The translations under genes and the position numbers were made by a program. Of a DNA stretch of 64,000 nucleotides, positions 56,752 through 64,000 are shown piece by piece (within the stretch, counting starts at the first letter, position 1; the number at the start of each line of letters is the position of its first letter). The notes beneath the pieces were generated by a model. That model was not told where the DNA came from and ran no database searches. It saw nothing but the letters and a program-made list of their open reading frames with translations. The stretch covers positions 406,635 through 470,634 of the forward strand of contig NZ_KZ987400.1 in NCBI RefSeq assembly GCF_003586305.1, given 5' to 3'. The DNA is from Cognatilysobacter tabacisoli (GTDB taxonomy: Bacteria; Pseudomonadota; Gammaproteobacteria; Xanthomonadales; Xanthomonadaceae).

Positions 56752-57468
56752 TCAGGGCGGCGGCGCGCGGCAGGGAGCGGGCCGGTAGCGGGGCGGCAGC
56801 GTGCCGCCGCTGCAGTCCCAGCGGCCGTCGCCGTCAGCGACCGGCGCCGCATAGATGAGGGTCAGGCCGTCGGCCTGGGGACCGATGCCGGCCAGCGTCA
56901 CCTCGAATGCGCAGCGGCCGTCGGCGAGGCGCCCGAAGGCAACGGTCTCGAGCGCCGTGCCGCTGGCCGCGCGCGCGGCGGTCGCCGGGCCGGCCGTTCC
57001 CTCCTCGGCGCACGCGCCGGTGCGGTCCCGATGCTCGATCACCGCCGCCTTCAGGGCGGGGACCTGCACGAGCTCGGCCGCCACCTTGGCCCGGATGGTG
57101 TAGTCCCGGTACGCCGGCAGCGCGATCGCCGCGAGGATGCCGGCCATCGGCACCGCGACGACTGCCAGCACGATCGCCGCGATGGCGCAGCCGCCGAGGC
57201 CGCGGCGCGGTGCCGGCGCGTGGTGCGGCAGGGCGGCGGAAGCCGCTGCGCCTGGAAGGCGGGGCGGCGGCAGCGGAGGCGGCAGCGCAGCGACGTCGAG
57301 GCCGAGTTCGCTGGCCAGCCGCGACAGCGGCTGCCACTCGGGCAGCCCGGCGCGCCAGACGAGCGTCTGCGCGTCCAGCCGACCGGAGCGGAAGTGCTCG
57401 CGCAGGGCGTCGGCCGCCATCGGCCCAACGCGGCCGCTGGCGGCGTCGTGGTAGTACCACTCGATCAT
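56752..57468 (-). CDS. GYF-domain pilin-like protein
   Basis: 238 aa. N-terminal GYF_2 module (EWYYHDAASGRVGPMAADALREH, DAQTLVWRAGLPEWQPL), Pro linker, then a hydrophobic helix (IAAIVLAVVAVPMAGILAAIALPAYRDY) and RAKVAAELVQVPALKAAV, like a type IV pilin N-terminal helix without a prepilin peptidase site at its start. Cys pair near the C-terminus. Probably membrane-anchored. Confidence 0.75.
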   Translation of the reverse strand: MIEWYYHDAASGRVGPMAADALREHFRSGRLDAQTLVWRAGLPEWQPLSRLASELGLDVAALPPPLPPPRLPGAAASAALPHHAPAPRRGLGGCAIAAIVLAVVAVPMAGILAAIALPAYRDYTIRAKVAAELVQVPALKAAVIEHRDRTGACAEEGTAGPATAARAASGTALETVAFGRLADGRCAFEVTLAGIGPQADGLTLIYAAPVADGDGRWDCSGGTLPPRYRPAPCRAPPP

Positions 57469-57539
57469 CCCTGTCCCCCAATCGACGCGCGAGTGTGGCC
57501 GCGACCTCCCCAGGTCACGGCCCGCGCGGCCCGTCCGGC

Positions 57540-58028
57540 CTAATGTACCGGCTCGGGCTCGTCCTCGAACATCTGCGTTTCCATCCACGCATACGCGGCT
57601 TCGGAGCCGGGCTGGTTGAACAGCACCATCAGCACGACCCACTTCAGGTCGTCGAGGTCGAGCGGCTCGTGGTCCAGCGCCATCGCACGGTCGAGCACCA
57701 GCTCGCGCTGGTCGGCGTCGAGCACGCCGTGCTGCTCGAGGAACAGCAGGAAGCCGCGGCACTCGACGTCGAGCTTGTCGAGTTCGGGGCCAAAGTAGAC
57801 GCGGGTCGGGCCGCCGACGCGGGCAGGGCTCGCCGCGGGGCGCTGGCGGGCGAGGGCGTCGAGCCACTCGATCGCCTTGTTGATTTCGGCTGGGCTGAAA
57901 CCGGCCCGGCCGAGTTCGTCGAACAGGGCGGTGCCGTGGAGCGACTCGCTGTCGCGGACCAGGTCCGCGTTGTCGGTGAAGTAGTGCTCGAACAGGTACA
58001 GCAGGACGTCCAGGATGCTCTCTTTCAT
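57540..58028 (-). CDS. smg: Smg family protein (DUF494)
   Basis: 162 aa. [29 protein letters not shown]-type and [26 protein letters not shown] match Smg (DUF494). Located between dprA and topA as in other gammaproteobacteria. GAGGG before the ATG at 58028. Function unknown. Confidence 0.9.
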   Translation of the reverse strand: MKESILDVLLYLFEHYFTDNADLVRDSESLHGTALFDELGRAGFSPAEINKAIEWLDALARQRPAASPARVGGPTRVYFGPELDKLDVECRGFLLFLEQHGVLDADQRELVLDRAMALDHEPLDLDDLKWVVLMVLFNQPGSEAAYAWMETQMFEDEPEPVH

Positions 58029-58112
58029 TTCCCTCGGCCTGCGCCGCACGCGGCGCGGTGGGCGGAACTTGCAGACAAACCGCAGCCAAAAAGCAGGAAA
58101 ACCCCGGGTGTT

Positions 58113-59288
58113 TCAGCCAATGCGGAAATACCGGCCGTGCTTCACCGCGACACGGCCATCAAGCTCCATGGCCAGCAGCATGGAGGACAGGTTGGCGGGC
58201 GTCAATCCAGTGCGCTCGACCAGCTGATCCATAGCCGTGGGGTCGAAACCCAGGGCCTGCCACAACCGGTTGTAGTCCCCGCTCCGTGACGGCGGTGCGG
58301 TGGAATCGCTCTCCGGGGACCGCGTGGTGCCGAGAGCGACCTCACCTGCGGCGGAGAAGGTCTCGGCGATATCGGCCGAATTGGGGGCGCCGAGCTCGCG
58401 CCGCAATCCCGCCGCCTGAACGGCCGCCAGCGGACCCAGGACGTCGAGCACGTCGGCCGTCGATTCGGCCAGCGAGGCGCCGTCGCGGATCAACCGGTGG
58501 CAGCCGCGCGCCATCGGGTTGTGGATCGAGCCGGGCAGCGCGAACACCTCGCGGCCCGACTCGGCCGCCAGGCGGGCGGTGATCAGCGCGCCCGAGCGGT
58601 GCGCGGCCTCGATCACCACGGTGCCCAAGGCCAGCGCGGCGAGGATGCGGTTGCGGCTGGGGAAATGCTCGCGCCGGGCGGTCGTGCCGGGGAGGTGCTC
58701 GCTGACGACCGCGCCGTCGGCGGCGATCCGCGCGAGCAGCGCCGCGTTACCGCGCGGGTAGGCGACGTCCGGGCCGGTGCCGAGCACCGCCACGGTGGGT
58801 GCGTCCAACGCGAGCGCGGCGTGGTGGGCCACGGTGTCGATGCCGGCGGCCAAGCCGCTGGCGACGACGAGTCCGGCCCGCGAGAACGCCGTGGCGAAAT
58901 CGCGCGCGTTCTCGCGACCGACAGGCGTCGGCGTCCGGGTGCCGACCACGGCGACGGCCGGCCGCCACAGCAGCGTCGGGTCGCCGGCGACGAACAGCGC
59001 CAGCGGCGGCTGCGGCGCACCACGGAGCGACGGCGGGTAGTCGGCATCCCACGACGGCAGCAGGGCGTGGCCGGGCTGGCCCAGCCACGCGTGCGCATGC
59101 CGCTCGGCGGGCGTCGTCGGCCCGCCCAGTGCCTCGATCTGCCGCGCGTCGAGCCCGGCTGCTCGCCAAGCCGTCGGTCCGGCGTCGAGCGCCGCCGCCG
59201 CGGAGCCCCAGCGGTCGAGCACGGTCCGGCGCGGGGCCACGGCCCCGCCGACCGCCAGCCAGCGCAGCAGCGCGCGCGTCTCGCTCAC
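58113..59288 (-). CDS. dprA: DNA processing protein DprA
   Basis: 391 aa from a GTG at 59288. AVAVVGTRTPTPVGRENARDFA, GLAAGIDTVAHHAAL, TVAVLGTGPDVAYPRGN, REHFPSRNRILAAL and SGREVFALPGSIHNPMARGCHRLI are the Rossmann-like ssDNA-binding core. The C-terminus has a winged helix. It loads RecA in natural transformation. An in-frame ATG at 59450 would add a 54-residue Pro-rich arm starting just after the LysM terminator, leaving no promoter space, so it is less likely. Confidence 0.92.
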   Translation of the reverse strand: MSETRALLRWLAVGGAVAPRRTVLDRWGSAAAALDAGPTAWRAAGLDARQIEALGGPTTPAERHAHAWLGQPGHALLPSWDADYPPSLRGAPQPPLALFVAGDPTLLWRPAVAVVGTRTPTPVGRENARDFATAFSRAGLVVASGLAAGIDTVAHHAALALDAPTVAVLGTGPDVAYPRGNAALLARIAADGAVVSEHLPGTTARREHFPSRNRILAALALGTVVIEAAHRSGALITARLAAESGREVFALPGSIHNPMARGCHRLIRDGASLAESTADVLDVLGPLAAVQAAGLRRELGAPNSADIAETFSAAGEVALGTTRSPESDSTAPPSRSGDYNRLWQALGFDPTAMDQLVERTGLTPANLSSMLLAMELDGRVAVKHGRYFRIG

Positions 59289-59474
59289 GCATGGCGCCCC
59301 GCTGCCGGATGCCGGGGCGGGACGGCGCGGCACGTTTGGGCCCTGGTCTGGGGGCGATCGAGCACCTGCCGGGATGCCTGCCGCGTCGAGCGCGAACGCA
59401 TCGGCGGACGGGGGTGCGTACATCGGCGCGGGCGGGGGCTCGTTGGGCATGCCCCAGCGTCGCCCACAAACAGC

Positions 59475-59496
59475 GACGGCGCCCTCGGGCGCCGTC
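59475..59496 (-). terminator. Terminator after the LysM gene
   Basis: 9-bp perfect stem (GACGGCGCC / GGCGCCGTC) with a CTCG-type loop, 28 bp after the stop on the minus strand; the tail has GCTGTTTG. Confidence 0.65.
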
Positions 59497-59523
59497 GTGC
59501 GGTCGGGTCGGAAAACCCCGCGG

Positions 59524-60696
59524 TCAGCGCTTCGCGTCGGGGTGCTTGAGCTCGTAGCCGACGCGGCTGGGGCGGATCGAATTCATCACCAGCGCATAGC
59601 TGACCTTGTCGAACGTGCGGAACACCATCGCGTGGCCGGCGTACTCGTCCGGCAGGCGCGCCTTGCCGCCGCGCGACACCGTGTCCGGGCTGCGGTCGAA
59701 GCCGGTCTGCACCCGGTCGACCTCGGTGCTGCCGACGCGCCAGGTCGAGAACACGGTGCCGTTGTCGACGCCGTCCGCGGCGCCGACCGACAGCGCGATC
59801 ACGTCGCGCGGGCCGCCGGTGGTCAGCATGTCGGCCACCGCGAGGATCTTGGCGTGGCCGTAGGCGAACTCGCGCGCCGGCGGGTGCGGCATGAACTGCA
59901 GGTCGTAGGGCTGCGGCTCGACCGGGATCAGGCGGTCGCCGACGCGGACCTCGCGGCCCTCGTTGTCGACCAGCAGCGTGGTGACGTCGACGCCCTGGGC
60001 CTGGTCCTGGTCGCCCAGGGCCTTGCTGACGGTCGCCGTGGTCAGCTGCATCAGCTCGTGGCCGAGGAACTCGCCCTTGCCGGCCGGCAGGAGGTGGCTC
60101 CACATCTGCTCGAGGCCGCGGATCGGGCGGCCGCGGAAGTCGAGGTCGTCCTGGCGCTGGCCGGACACGTCGCAGCAGCGGGCGGGGTTCAGGCGGTGGT
60201 AGGTGACCTGCGGGCGGACGATCGCATAGCGCTGGCCGGCGGCCGCGCCGTCGAGGCCCTTGACGTACGCGACCTGGCCGCTGGCGCTGCGCAGGCGGTC
60301 TTCCTCGAGCGCGACCACGTACGGCAGCTGCTCGAACTCGTCGACCACGCGCAGGTTCTTCAGGAACGCTTCGATGTCCGACAGCGGGATCGTGTTGATC
60401 GGCGCCTCGTCGCGCGGGCCTTCCTGCACCGCCACGCGGTCGAGGTAGGCCAGCGAGATCACGTCGCCCGGATAGATCAGGTGTGGGTTGCGGATCTGCG
60501 GGTTGGCCTGCCAGATCTCCGGCCACAGCCACGGGCGCTTGAGGAACTTGCCGGCGATGTCCCACAGCGTGTCGCCGCGCTTGACCACGTAGGTGTCCGG
60601 GTGGCCGGCGGCCATTTCCTGGGCAACCGAGAAGGTCGCGACGGTCAGCAGCGCAGCGGTCACGACCGTGCGGATTGGTTTAAGCATGGTGGCCAT
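59524..60696 (-). CDS. LysM-domain exported protein
   Basis: 390 aa. Signal peptide (TVVTAALLTVATFSVAQE), then LysM at about 35-90 (YVVKRGDTLWDIAGKFL, PWLWPEIWQANPQI, YPGDVISL). The remaining 290 residues are conserved next to dprA in gammaproteobacteria. Binds peptidoglycan. Divergent from def. Confidence 0.9.
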   Translation of the reverse strand: MATMLKPIRTVVTAALLTVATFSVAQEMAAGHPDTYVVKRGDTLWDIAGKFLKRPWLWPEIWQANPQIRNPHLIYPGDVISLAYLDRVAVQEGPRDEAPINTIPLSDIEAFLKNLRVVDEFEQLPYVVALEEDRLRSASGQVAYVKGLDGAAAGQRYAIVRPQVTYHRLNPARCCDVSGQRQDDLDFRGRPIRGLEQMWSHLLPAGKGEFLGHELMQLTTATVSKALGDQDQAQGVDVTTLLVDNEGREVRVGDRLIPVEPQPYDLQFMPHPPAREFAYGHAKILAVADMLTTGGPRDVIALSVGAADGVDNGTVFSTWRVGSTEVDRVQTGFDRSPDTVSRGGKARLPDEYAGHAMVFRTFDKVSYALVMNSIRPSRVGYELKHPDAKR

Positions 60697-60842
60697 GTAC
60701 CTGATTCCCCTTGCCAGTTTTCCCCACAGGCGCGGGCACTATAGCCCAGAAGGACCGCGCGGTTACAAGCGCTCCGGCCCGTTGCCGGGGTTACAATCCA
60801 ACGACCGGTTGCGGATGTGACCGACGCCCCCATTTCGACGCC

Positions 60843-61358
60843 ATGGCCCTGCTTCCGATCCTCGAATTCCCCGATCCGCGCCTGCGCACCGTCGCCGCGA
60901 AGGTCGATCCAGCGCGCGTCACCGAGCCTGCGTTCCAGCAGCTGCTCGACGACATGTTCGAGACCATGTACGACGCGCCGGGCATCGGCCTGGCCGCGAG
61001 CCAGGTCGACGTGCACCAGCGCTTCATGGTCATCGACGTCTCGGACGACAAAAGCCGGCCGCTGGTGTTCATCAACCCGGAGATCACCGCGCGCGAAGGC
61101 GAGCAGGTGTGCCAGGAAGGCTGCCTGTCGGTGCCGACGATCTTCGCCGACGTGACCCGCGCCGACCGCATCACCGTCGAGGCGATCGGTCGCGACGGCC
61201 AGCCGTTCACGCTCGACGCCGACGGCCTGCTCGCGGTGTGCATCCAGCACGAGATGGACCACCTCGCCGGCAAGCTGTTCGTCGACTACCTGTCGCCGCT
61301 GAAGCGCGAGATGGTGCGCAAGAAGCTCGCCAAGCAGCGCCGCCAGGCCGCCGCCTGA
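60843..61358 (+). CDS. def: Peptide deformylase
   Basis: 171 aa. [16 protein letters not shown] and [12 protein letters not shown] carry the Cys/His metal ligands and catalytic Glu. It removes formyl from nascent N-terminal Met. First gene of def-fmt-rsmB. Confidence 0.96.
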   Translation: MALLPILEFPDPRLRTVAAKVDPARVTEPAFQQLLDDMFETMYDAPGIGLAASQVDVHQRFMVIDVSDDKSRPLVFINPEITAREGEQVCQEGCLSVPTIFADVTRADRITVEAIGRDGQPFTLDADGLLAVCIQHEMDHLAGKLFVDYLSPLKREMVRKKLAKQRRQAAA

Positions 61359-61374
61359 TCCTGCCGCCGCACCG

Positions 61375-62301
61375 ATGACCCTGCGGATCGTTTTCGCCGG
61401 CACGCCGGAGTTCGCCGTGCCGTGCCTGCGCGCGGCCGCCGAGCGCAATGAAGTCGTCGCCGTCTACACCCAGCCCGACCGGCCCGCCGGCCGCGGCCGC
61501 GGCGTGGCGATGTCGCCGGTCAAGCGCGAAGCGCTGCAGCGCGGCATCGAGGTGCTGCAGCCGGAGAACTTCAGGTCGGTCGTGTCGAAGGACGCGCTGC
61601 GCGCGCTGCAGCCGGACCTGATGGTGGTGGTCGCGTACGGCCTGATCCTGCCGCAGTCGGTGCTCGACATCCCGACCCATGGCTGCTGGAACGTGCACGC
61701 CTCGCTGCTGCCGCGCTGGCGCGGCGCGGCGCCGATCCAGCGCGCGATCGAGGCCGGCGACCGCGCCTCCGGCGTGTGCCTGATGCAAATGGAGAAGGGA
61801 CTCGACACCGGCCCGGTGCTGCTGTCGCAGTCGCTGCCGATTGGCGAGCACGACACCGGTGGCCAGCTGCACGACCGCCTGGCCGAGCTCGGCGCGCAGG
61901 TGCTGCGCGACGGCCTCGGCCTGCTGCGCGCCGGCATCCACCCCGTGCCACAGCCGCAGCCGGAAGACGGCGTCACCTACGCGCACAAGCTCGACAAGGC
62001 CGAGGCGCGGCTCGACTGGTCGCTGCCTGCGCGCACGCTCGCCAACAAGGTGCGTGCGTTCAACCCGTGGCCAATGGCCGAGGCCGTCGTCGCCGGCGAG
62101 CGCCTGCGCGTGCACGGCGCGGTCGCGCTCGACGAGGCGCACGACGCCGTGCCCGGCACGCTGCTGCGCGCCGGCCGCGACGGCCTCGACGTCGCCTGCG
62201 GCGACGGCGCGCTGCGGATCCGCGTGCTGCAGCGCGATGGCGGCAAGGCGATCACCGCCGCCGACTACCTCAACGGCCGGCCCGACCTGAGGGGCGGATG
62301 A
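61375..62301 (+). CDS. fmt: Methionyl-tRNA formyltransferase
   Basis: 308 aa. [15 protein letters not shown] at the start, the conserved [20 protein letters not shown] and [17 protein letters not shown]. Formylates initiator tRNA. 16 bp after def; its TGA overlaps the rsmB ATG. Confidence 0.96.
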   Translation: MTLRIVFAGTPEFAVPCLRAAAERNEVVAVYTQPDRPAGRGRGVAMSPVKREALQRGIEVLQPENFRSVVSKDALRALQPDLMVVVAYGLILPQSVLDIPTHGCWNVHASLLPRWRGAAPIQRAIEAGDRASGVCLMQMEKGLDTGPVLLSQSLPIGEHDTGGQLHDRLAELGAQVLRDGLGLLRAGIHPVPQPQPEDGVTYAHKLDKAEARLDWSLPARTLANKVRAFNPWPMAEAVVAGERLRVHGAVALDEAHDAVPGTLLRAGRDGLDVACGDGALRIRVLQRDGGKAITAADYLNGRPDLRGG

Positions 62302-63587
62302 GCGGCGGCGCGTCGCGCGTCGCGGCGGCGCGCGTGCTCGATGCGGTGCTGCACCGCGGCCGCTCGCTGAAGGGCGAGCTTGCCGCCGTCTTGCCGACGG
62401 TGCCCGACCCGCGCGACCGCGCGCTGGTCGAGGCCATCTGCTACGCCGTGCTGCGCCAGCCGGCGCGCTTCGAGTCCGCGCTCGCCGCGTGGGTCGCGCG
62501 CCCGTTGCCGGCGCGCGACGGGGAGCTGCGCGCACTGCTGCTCGCCGGGCTCGCCCAGCTCGATCCGCTCGGCCTGCCGCCGCACGCCGCGGTGGCCGCG
62601 ACGGTCGAGGCCGCGCGCGGCCTCGGTCGGCCGCACCAGGCGGGCATGGTCAACGCGATCCTGCGCCGCGCGCAGCGCGAGGGACTGCCGGCCGGCGATC
62701 CGCACGCGCACTGGCCGCGCTGGCTGCGCGACGCGATCGCGCGCGACTGGCCGGACGATGCCGCCGCCGTGCTCGACGCCAGCGCGCAGGCGCCGCCGCT
62801 GTGGCTGCGCGTGAACCGTCGCCGCCTCACGCGCGACGCCTACGCGGCGCAGCTGCGTGAGGCCGGCTTCGAGCCGCGCATCGACGATTCGCTCCCCGAT
62901 GCGATCGAACTGGCGCACGCAGTGCCGGTGGCGACGCTGCCGGGCTTCGCCGACGGCGCGGTGTCGGTGCAGGACGCCGCCGCTCAGCGCGTCGCCGATG
63001 CGCTCGCGCCGCCGCCGGGTGCGCGTGTGCTCGACGCCTGCGCCGCGCCGGGCGGCAAGACCGCGCACCTGCTCGAGCGCGACGCGTCGCTGCGGCTGAC
63101 CGCGCTCGACGTCGATGCCGGCCGCCTCGCGCAGGTGCGCATGACGCTGGAGCGGCTGCGCATCGGCAAGTCGGCGCGGCTGGTCGCGGCCGACGCCACC
63201 GACGTGGCCGCGTGGTGGGACGACGTGCCGTTCGACGCGGTGCTGCTCGACGCGCCGTGCTCGGCGACCGGCATCGTGCGCCGCCAGCCGGACGTGCTGC
63301 TGCACCGGCGCGCGTCCGACCTCGATGCGCTGGTCGCGCTGCAGGCGCGGCTGCTCGATGCGCTGTGGAGCACGCTCGCGCCGGGCGGCGTGCTGCTGTA
63401 CGCGACCTGTTCGATCCTGGCCGCCGAGAACGCAGGGCAGGTCAACGCGTTCCTAGCGCGCACGCCCGACGCCATCGCCGAGCCGCTCGACGCGCGCTAT
63501 GGACGCGCCAGCGGCGCCGGCCGCCAGCGGCCGCCGGGCGAGCACGGGCACGACGGCTTCTACTACGCGCGGCTGCGCAGGCGCTGA
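62298..63587 (+). CDS. rsmB: 16S rRNA m5C967 methyltransferase RsmB
   Basis: 429 aa. An NusB-like N-terminal domain (1-140), then the methyltransferase with [16 protein letters not shown] (SAM), [18 protein letters not shown] (catalytic Cys), and [11 protein letters not shown] (second Cys). Ends [16 protein letters not shown] overlap with fmt. Confidence 0.95.
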   Translation: MSGGASRVAAARVLDAVLHRGRSLKGELAAVLPTVPDPRDRALVEAICYAVLRQPARFESALAAWVARPLPARDGELRALLLAGLAQLDPLGLPPHAAVAATVEAARGLGRPHQAGMVNAILRRAQREGLPAGDPHAHWPRWLRDAIARDWPDDAAAVLDASAQAPPLWLRVNRRRLTRDAYAAQLREAGFEPRIDDSLPDAIELAHAVPVATLPGFADGAVSVQDAAAQRVADALAPPPGARVLDACAAPGGKTAHLLERDASLRLTALDVDAGRLAQVRMTLERLRIGKSARLVAADATDVAAWWDDVPFDAVLLDAPCSATGIVRRQPDVLLHRRASDLDALVALQARLLDALWSTLAPGGVLLYATCSILAAENAGQVNAFLARTPDAIAEPLDARYGRASGAGRQRPPGEHGHDGFYYARLRRR

Positions 63588-63621
63588 CGCGTCCCAGCGC
63601 GGGGCTCCGTATCATTCGCGG

Positions 63622-64000
63622 ATGCCGAAGACCTCGATCGCCCGCGACACGTGGCTGTTCTGGATCGTCGCCGCGCTGATGCTCGGCGCCGGCCTTGGCC
63701 TGCGCGATCCGTGGCCGGCCGACGAGCCGCGCTTCGCGCTCGTCGCCCGGCAGATGGTCGAGAGCGGCGACTGGCTGTTCCCGCACCGCGGCATCGAGCT
63801 GTACTCGGACAAGCCGCCGCTGTTCATGTGGCTGCAGGCGGCGGCGTACACATTCGTGCGCGAGTGGCGCGTGGCGTTCCTGCTGCCGTCGCTGCTCGCG
63901 TCGCTCGGCACGCTGTGGCTGGTGGTCGACCTCGGCCGCCGACTGTGGAACCGCCGCGTCGGCCTGTACGCCGGCTGGGCGCTGCTGCTGGCGCTGCAGT
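63622..64000 (+). CDS. ArnT/PMT-type membrane glycosyltransferase, N-terminal part
   Basis: 126 codons open to the window end. A first transmembrane helix (WLFWIVAALMLGAGLGL) precedes DPWPADEPRFALVARQMVESGDWLFPHRG, the GT39/PMT_2 catalytic Asp-Glu region, then SDKPPLFMW and further membrane helices. Transfers sugars from polyprenyl phosphate, for example to lipid A. Cut by the window edge. 34 bp after rsmB. Confidence 0.8.
   Translation, partial: MPKTSIARDTWLFWIVAALMLGAGLGLRDPWPADEPRFALVARQMVESGDWLFPHRGIELYSDKPPLFMWLQAAAYTFVREWRVAFLLPSLLASLGTLWLVVDLGRRLWNRRVGLYAGWALLLALQ

Noticed and set aside
59289-59450. 54-residue N-terminal extension of DprA
   Set aside because: Pro-rich and unlike DprA; would start right at the LysM terminator with no promoter space.

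Overview
The window is a very GC-rich chromosome segment, by eye about 70% or more in the flanks. Its conserved synteny is gammaproteobacterial: trxA-rho divergent from rhlB, ftsE-ftsX upstream of rpoH, LysM-dprA-smg-topA-tsaC, and def-fmt-rsmB. The genes that look lineage-specific (long Rho with a disordered Gln/Asn/Gly-rich arm, tandem DUF4124 proteins, DUF3667, DUF4286, GYF-domain membrane proteins) point to the Xanthomonadales (Lysobacter/Luteimonas/Xanthomonas relatives). The genus is inference.

The main feature is a foreign element of about 21.3 kb (about 1412-22701) with visibly lower GC, inserted in the 3' end of rho. A perfect 105-bp direct repeat (1307-1411 and 22702-22806) carries the last codons of rho. 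The copy next to the rho body (right) completes the gene. The left copy is an orphan fragment still beside what looks like the original rho terminator (1263-1289). A tyrosine integrase (21307-22569) lies beside the right end, and a paired 9-bp repeat (GGGGGTCAA, N4, GGGGGTCAA) sits just inside each end, as arm-type integrase sites would. No conjugation, packaging or replication set is visible, so the cargo reads as a defence island: an SF1 helicase-nuclease fusion followed by DUF4236; a SIR2 protein followed by an FRG-domain protein; a C-terminally membrane-anchored unknown; a serine recombinase; and a tight four-gene operon of a Cys-rich protein, a DUF3427-DUF3883 nuclease, a MazG-like pyrophosphohydrolase and an EVE-HNH endonuclease. 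The island ends with a regulatory/recombination module (unknown gene, HTH protein, coiled-coil peptide, AlpA/MerR-like HTH, integrase). A 16-bp palindromic motif (TTGCAA-N4-TTGCAA) recurs six times across the island, several times just upstream of genes, and may be an island-wide operator.

Right of the island (22.7-64 kb) is housekeeping chromosome. 22.7-31.5 kb: rho, trxA, rhlB, ftsE, ftsX, a two-receiver response regulator with a degenerate first receiver, ung and rpoH. rpoH is preceded by a CIRCE-like inverted repeat. 31.5-36.1 kb: a tal-MFS-NADH dehydrogenase operon and a NYN-LOTUS protein. 36.1-38.8 kb: an arsenic operon arsR-GAPDH-arsJ. 39-42 kb: a fasciclin protein and priA, whose upstream region carries two perfect inverted DnaA boxes. 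42.5-47.7 kb: an anchored sigma-region-4-like protein, DUF3106, DUF4286, DUF3667 and a MATE transporter. 47.8-52.4 kb: SppA, a small lipoprotein, an SDR and two DUF4124 proteins. 52.4-64 kb: tsaC, topA, two GYF-domain membrane proteins, smg, dprA and a LysM protein, divergent from def-fmt-rsmB and a truncated GT39-type glycosyltransferase.
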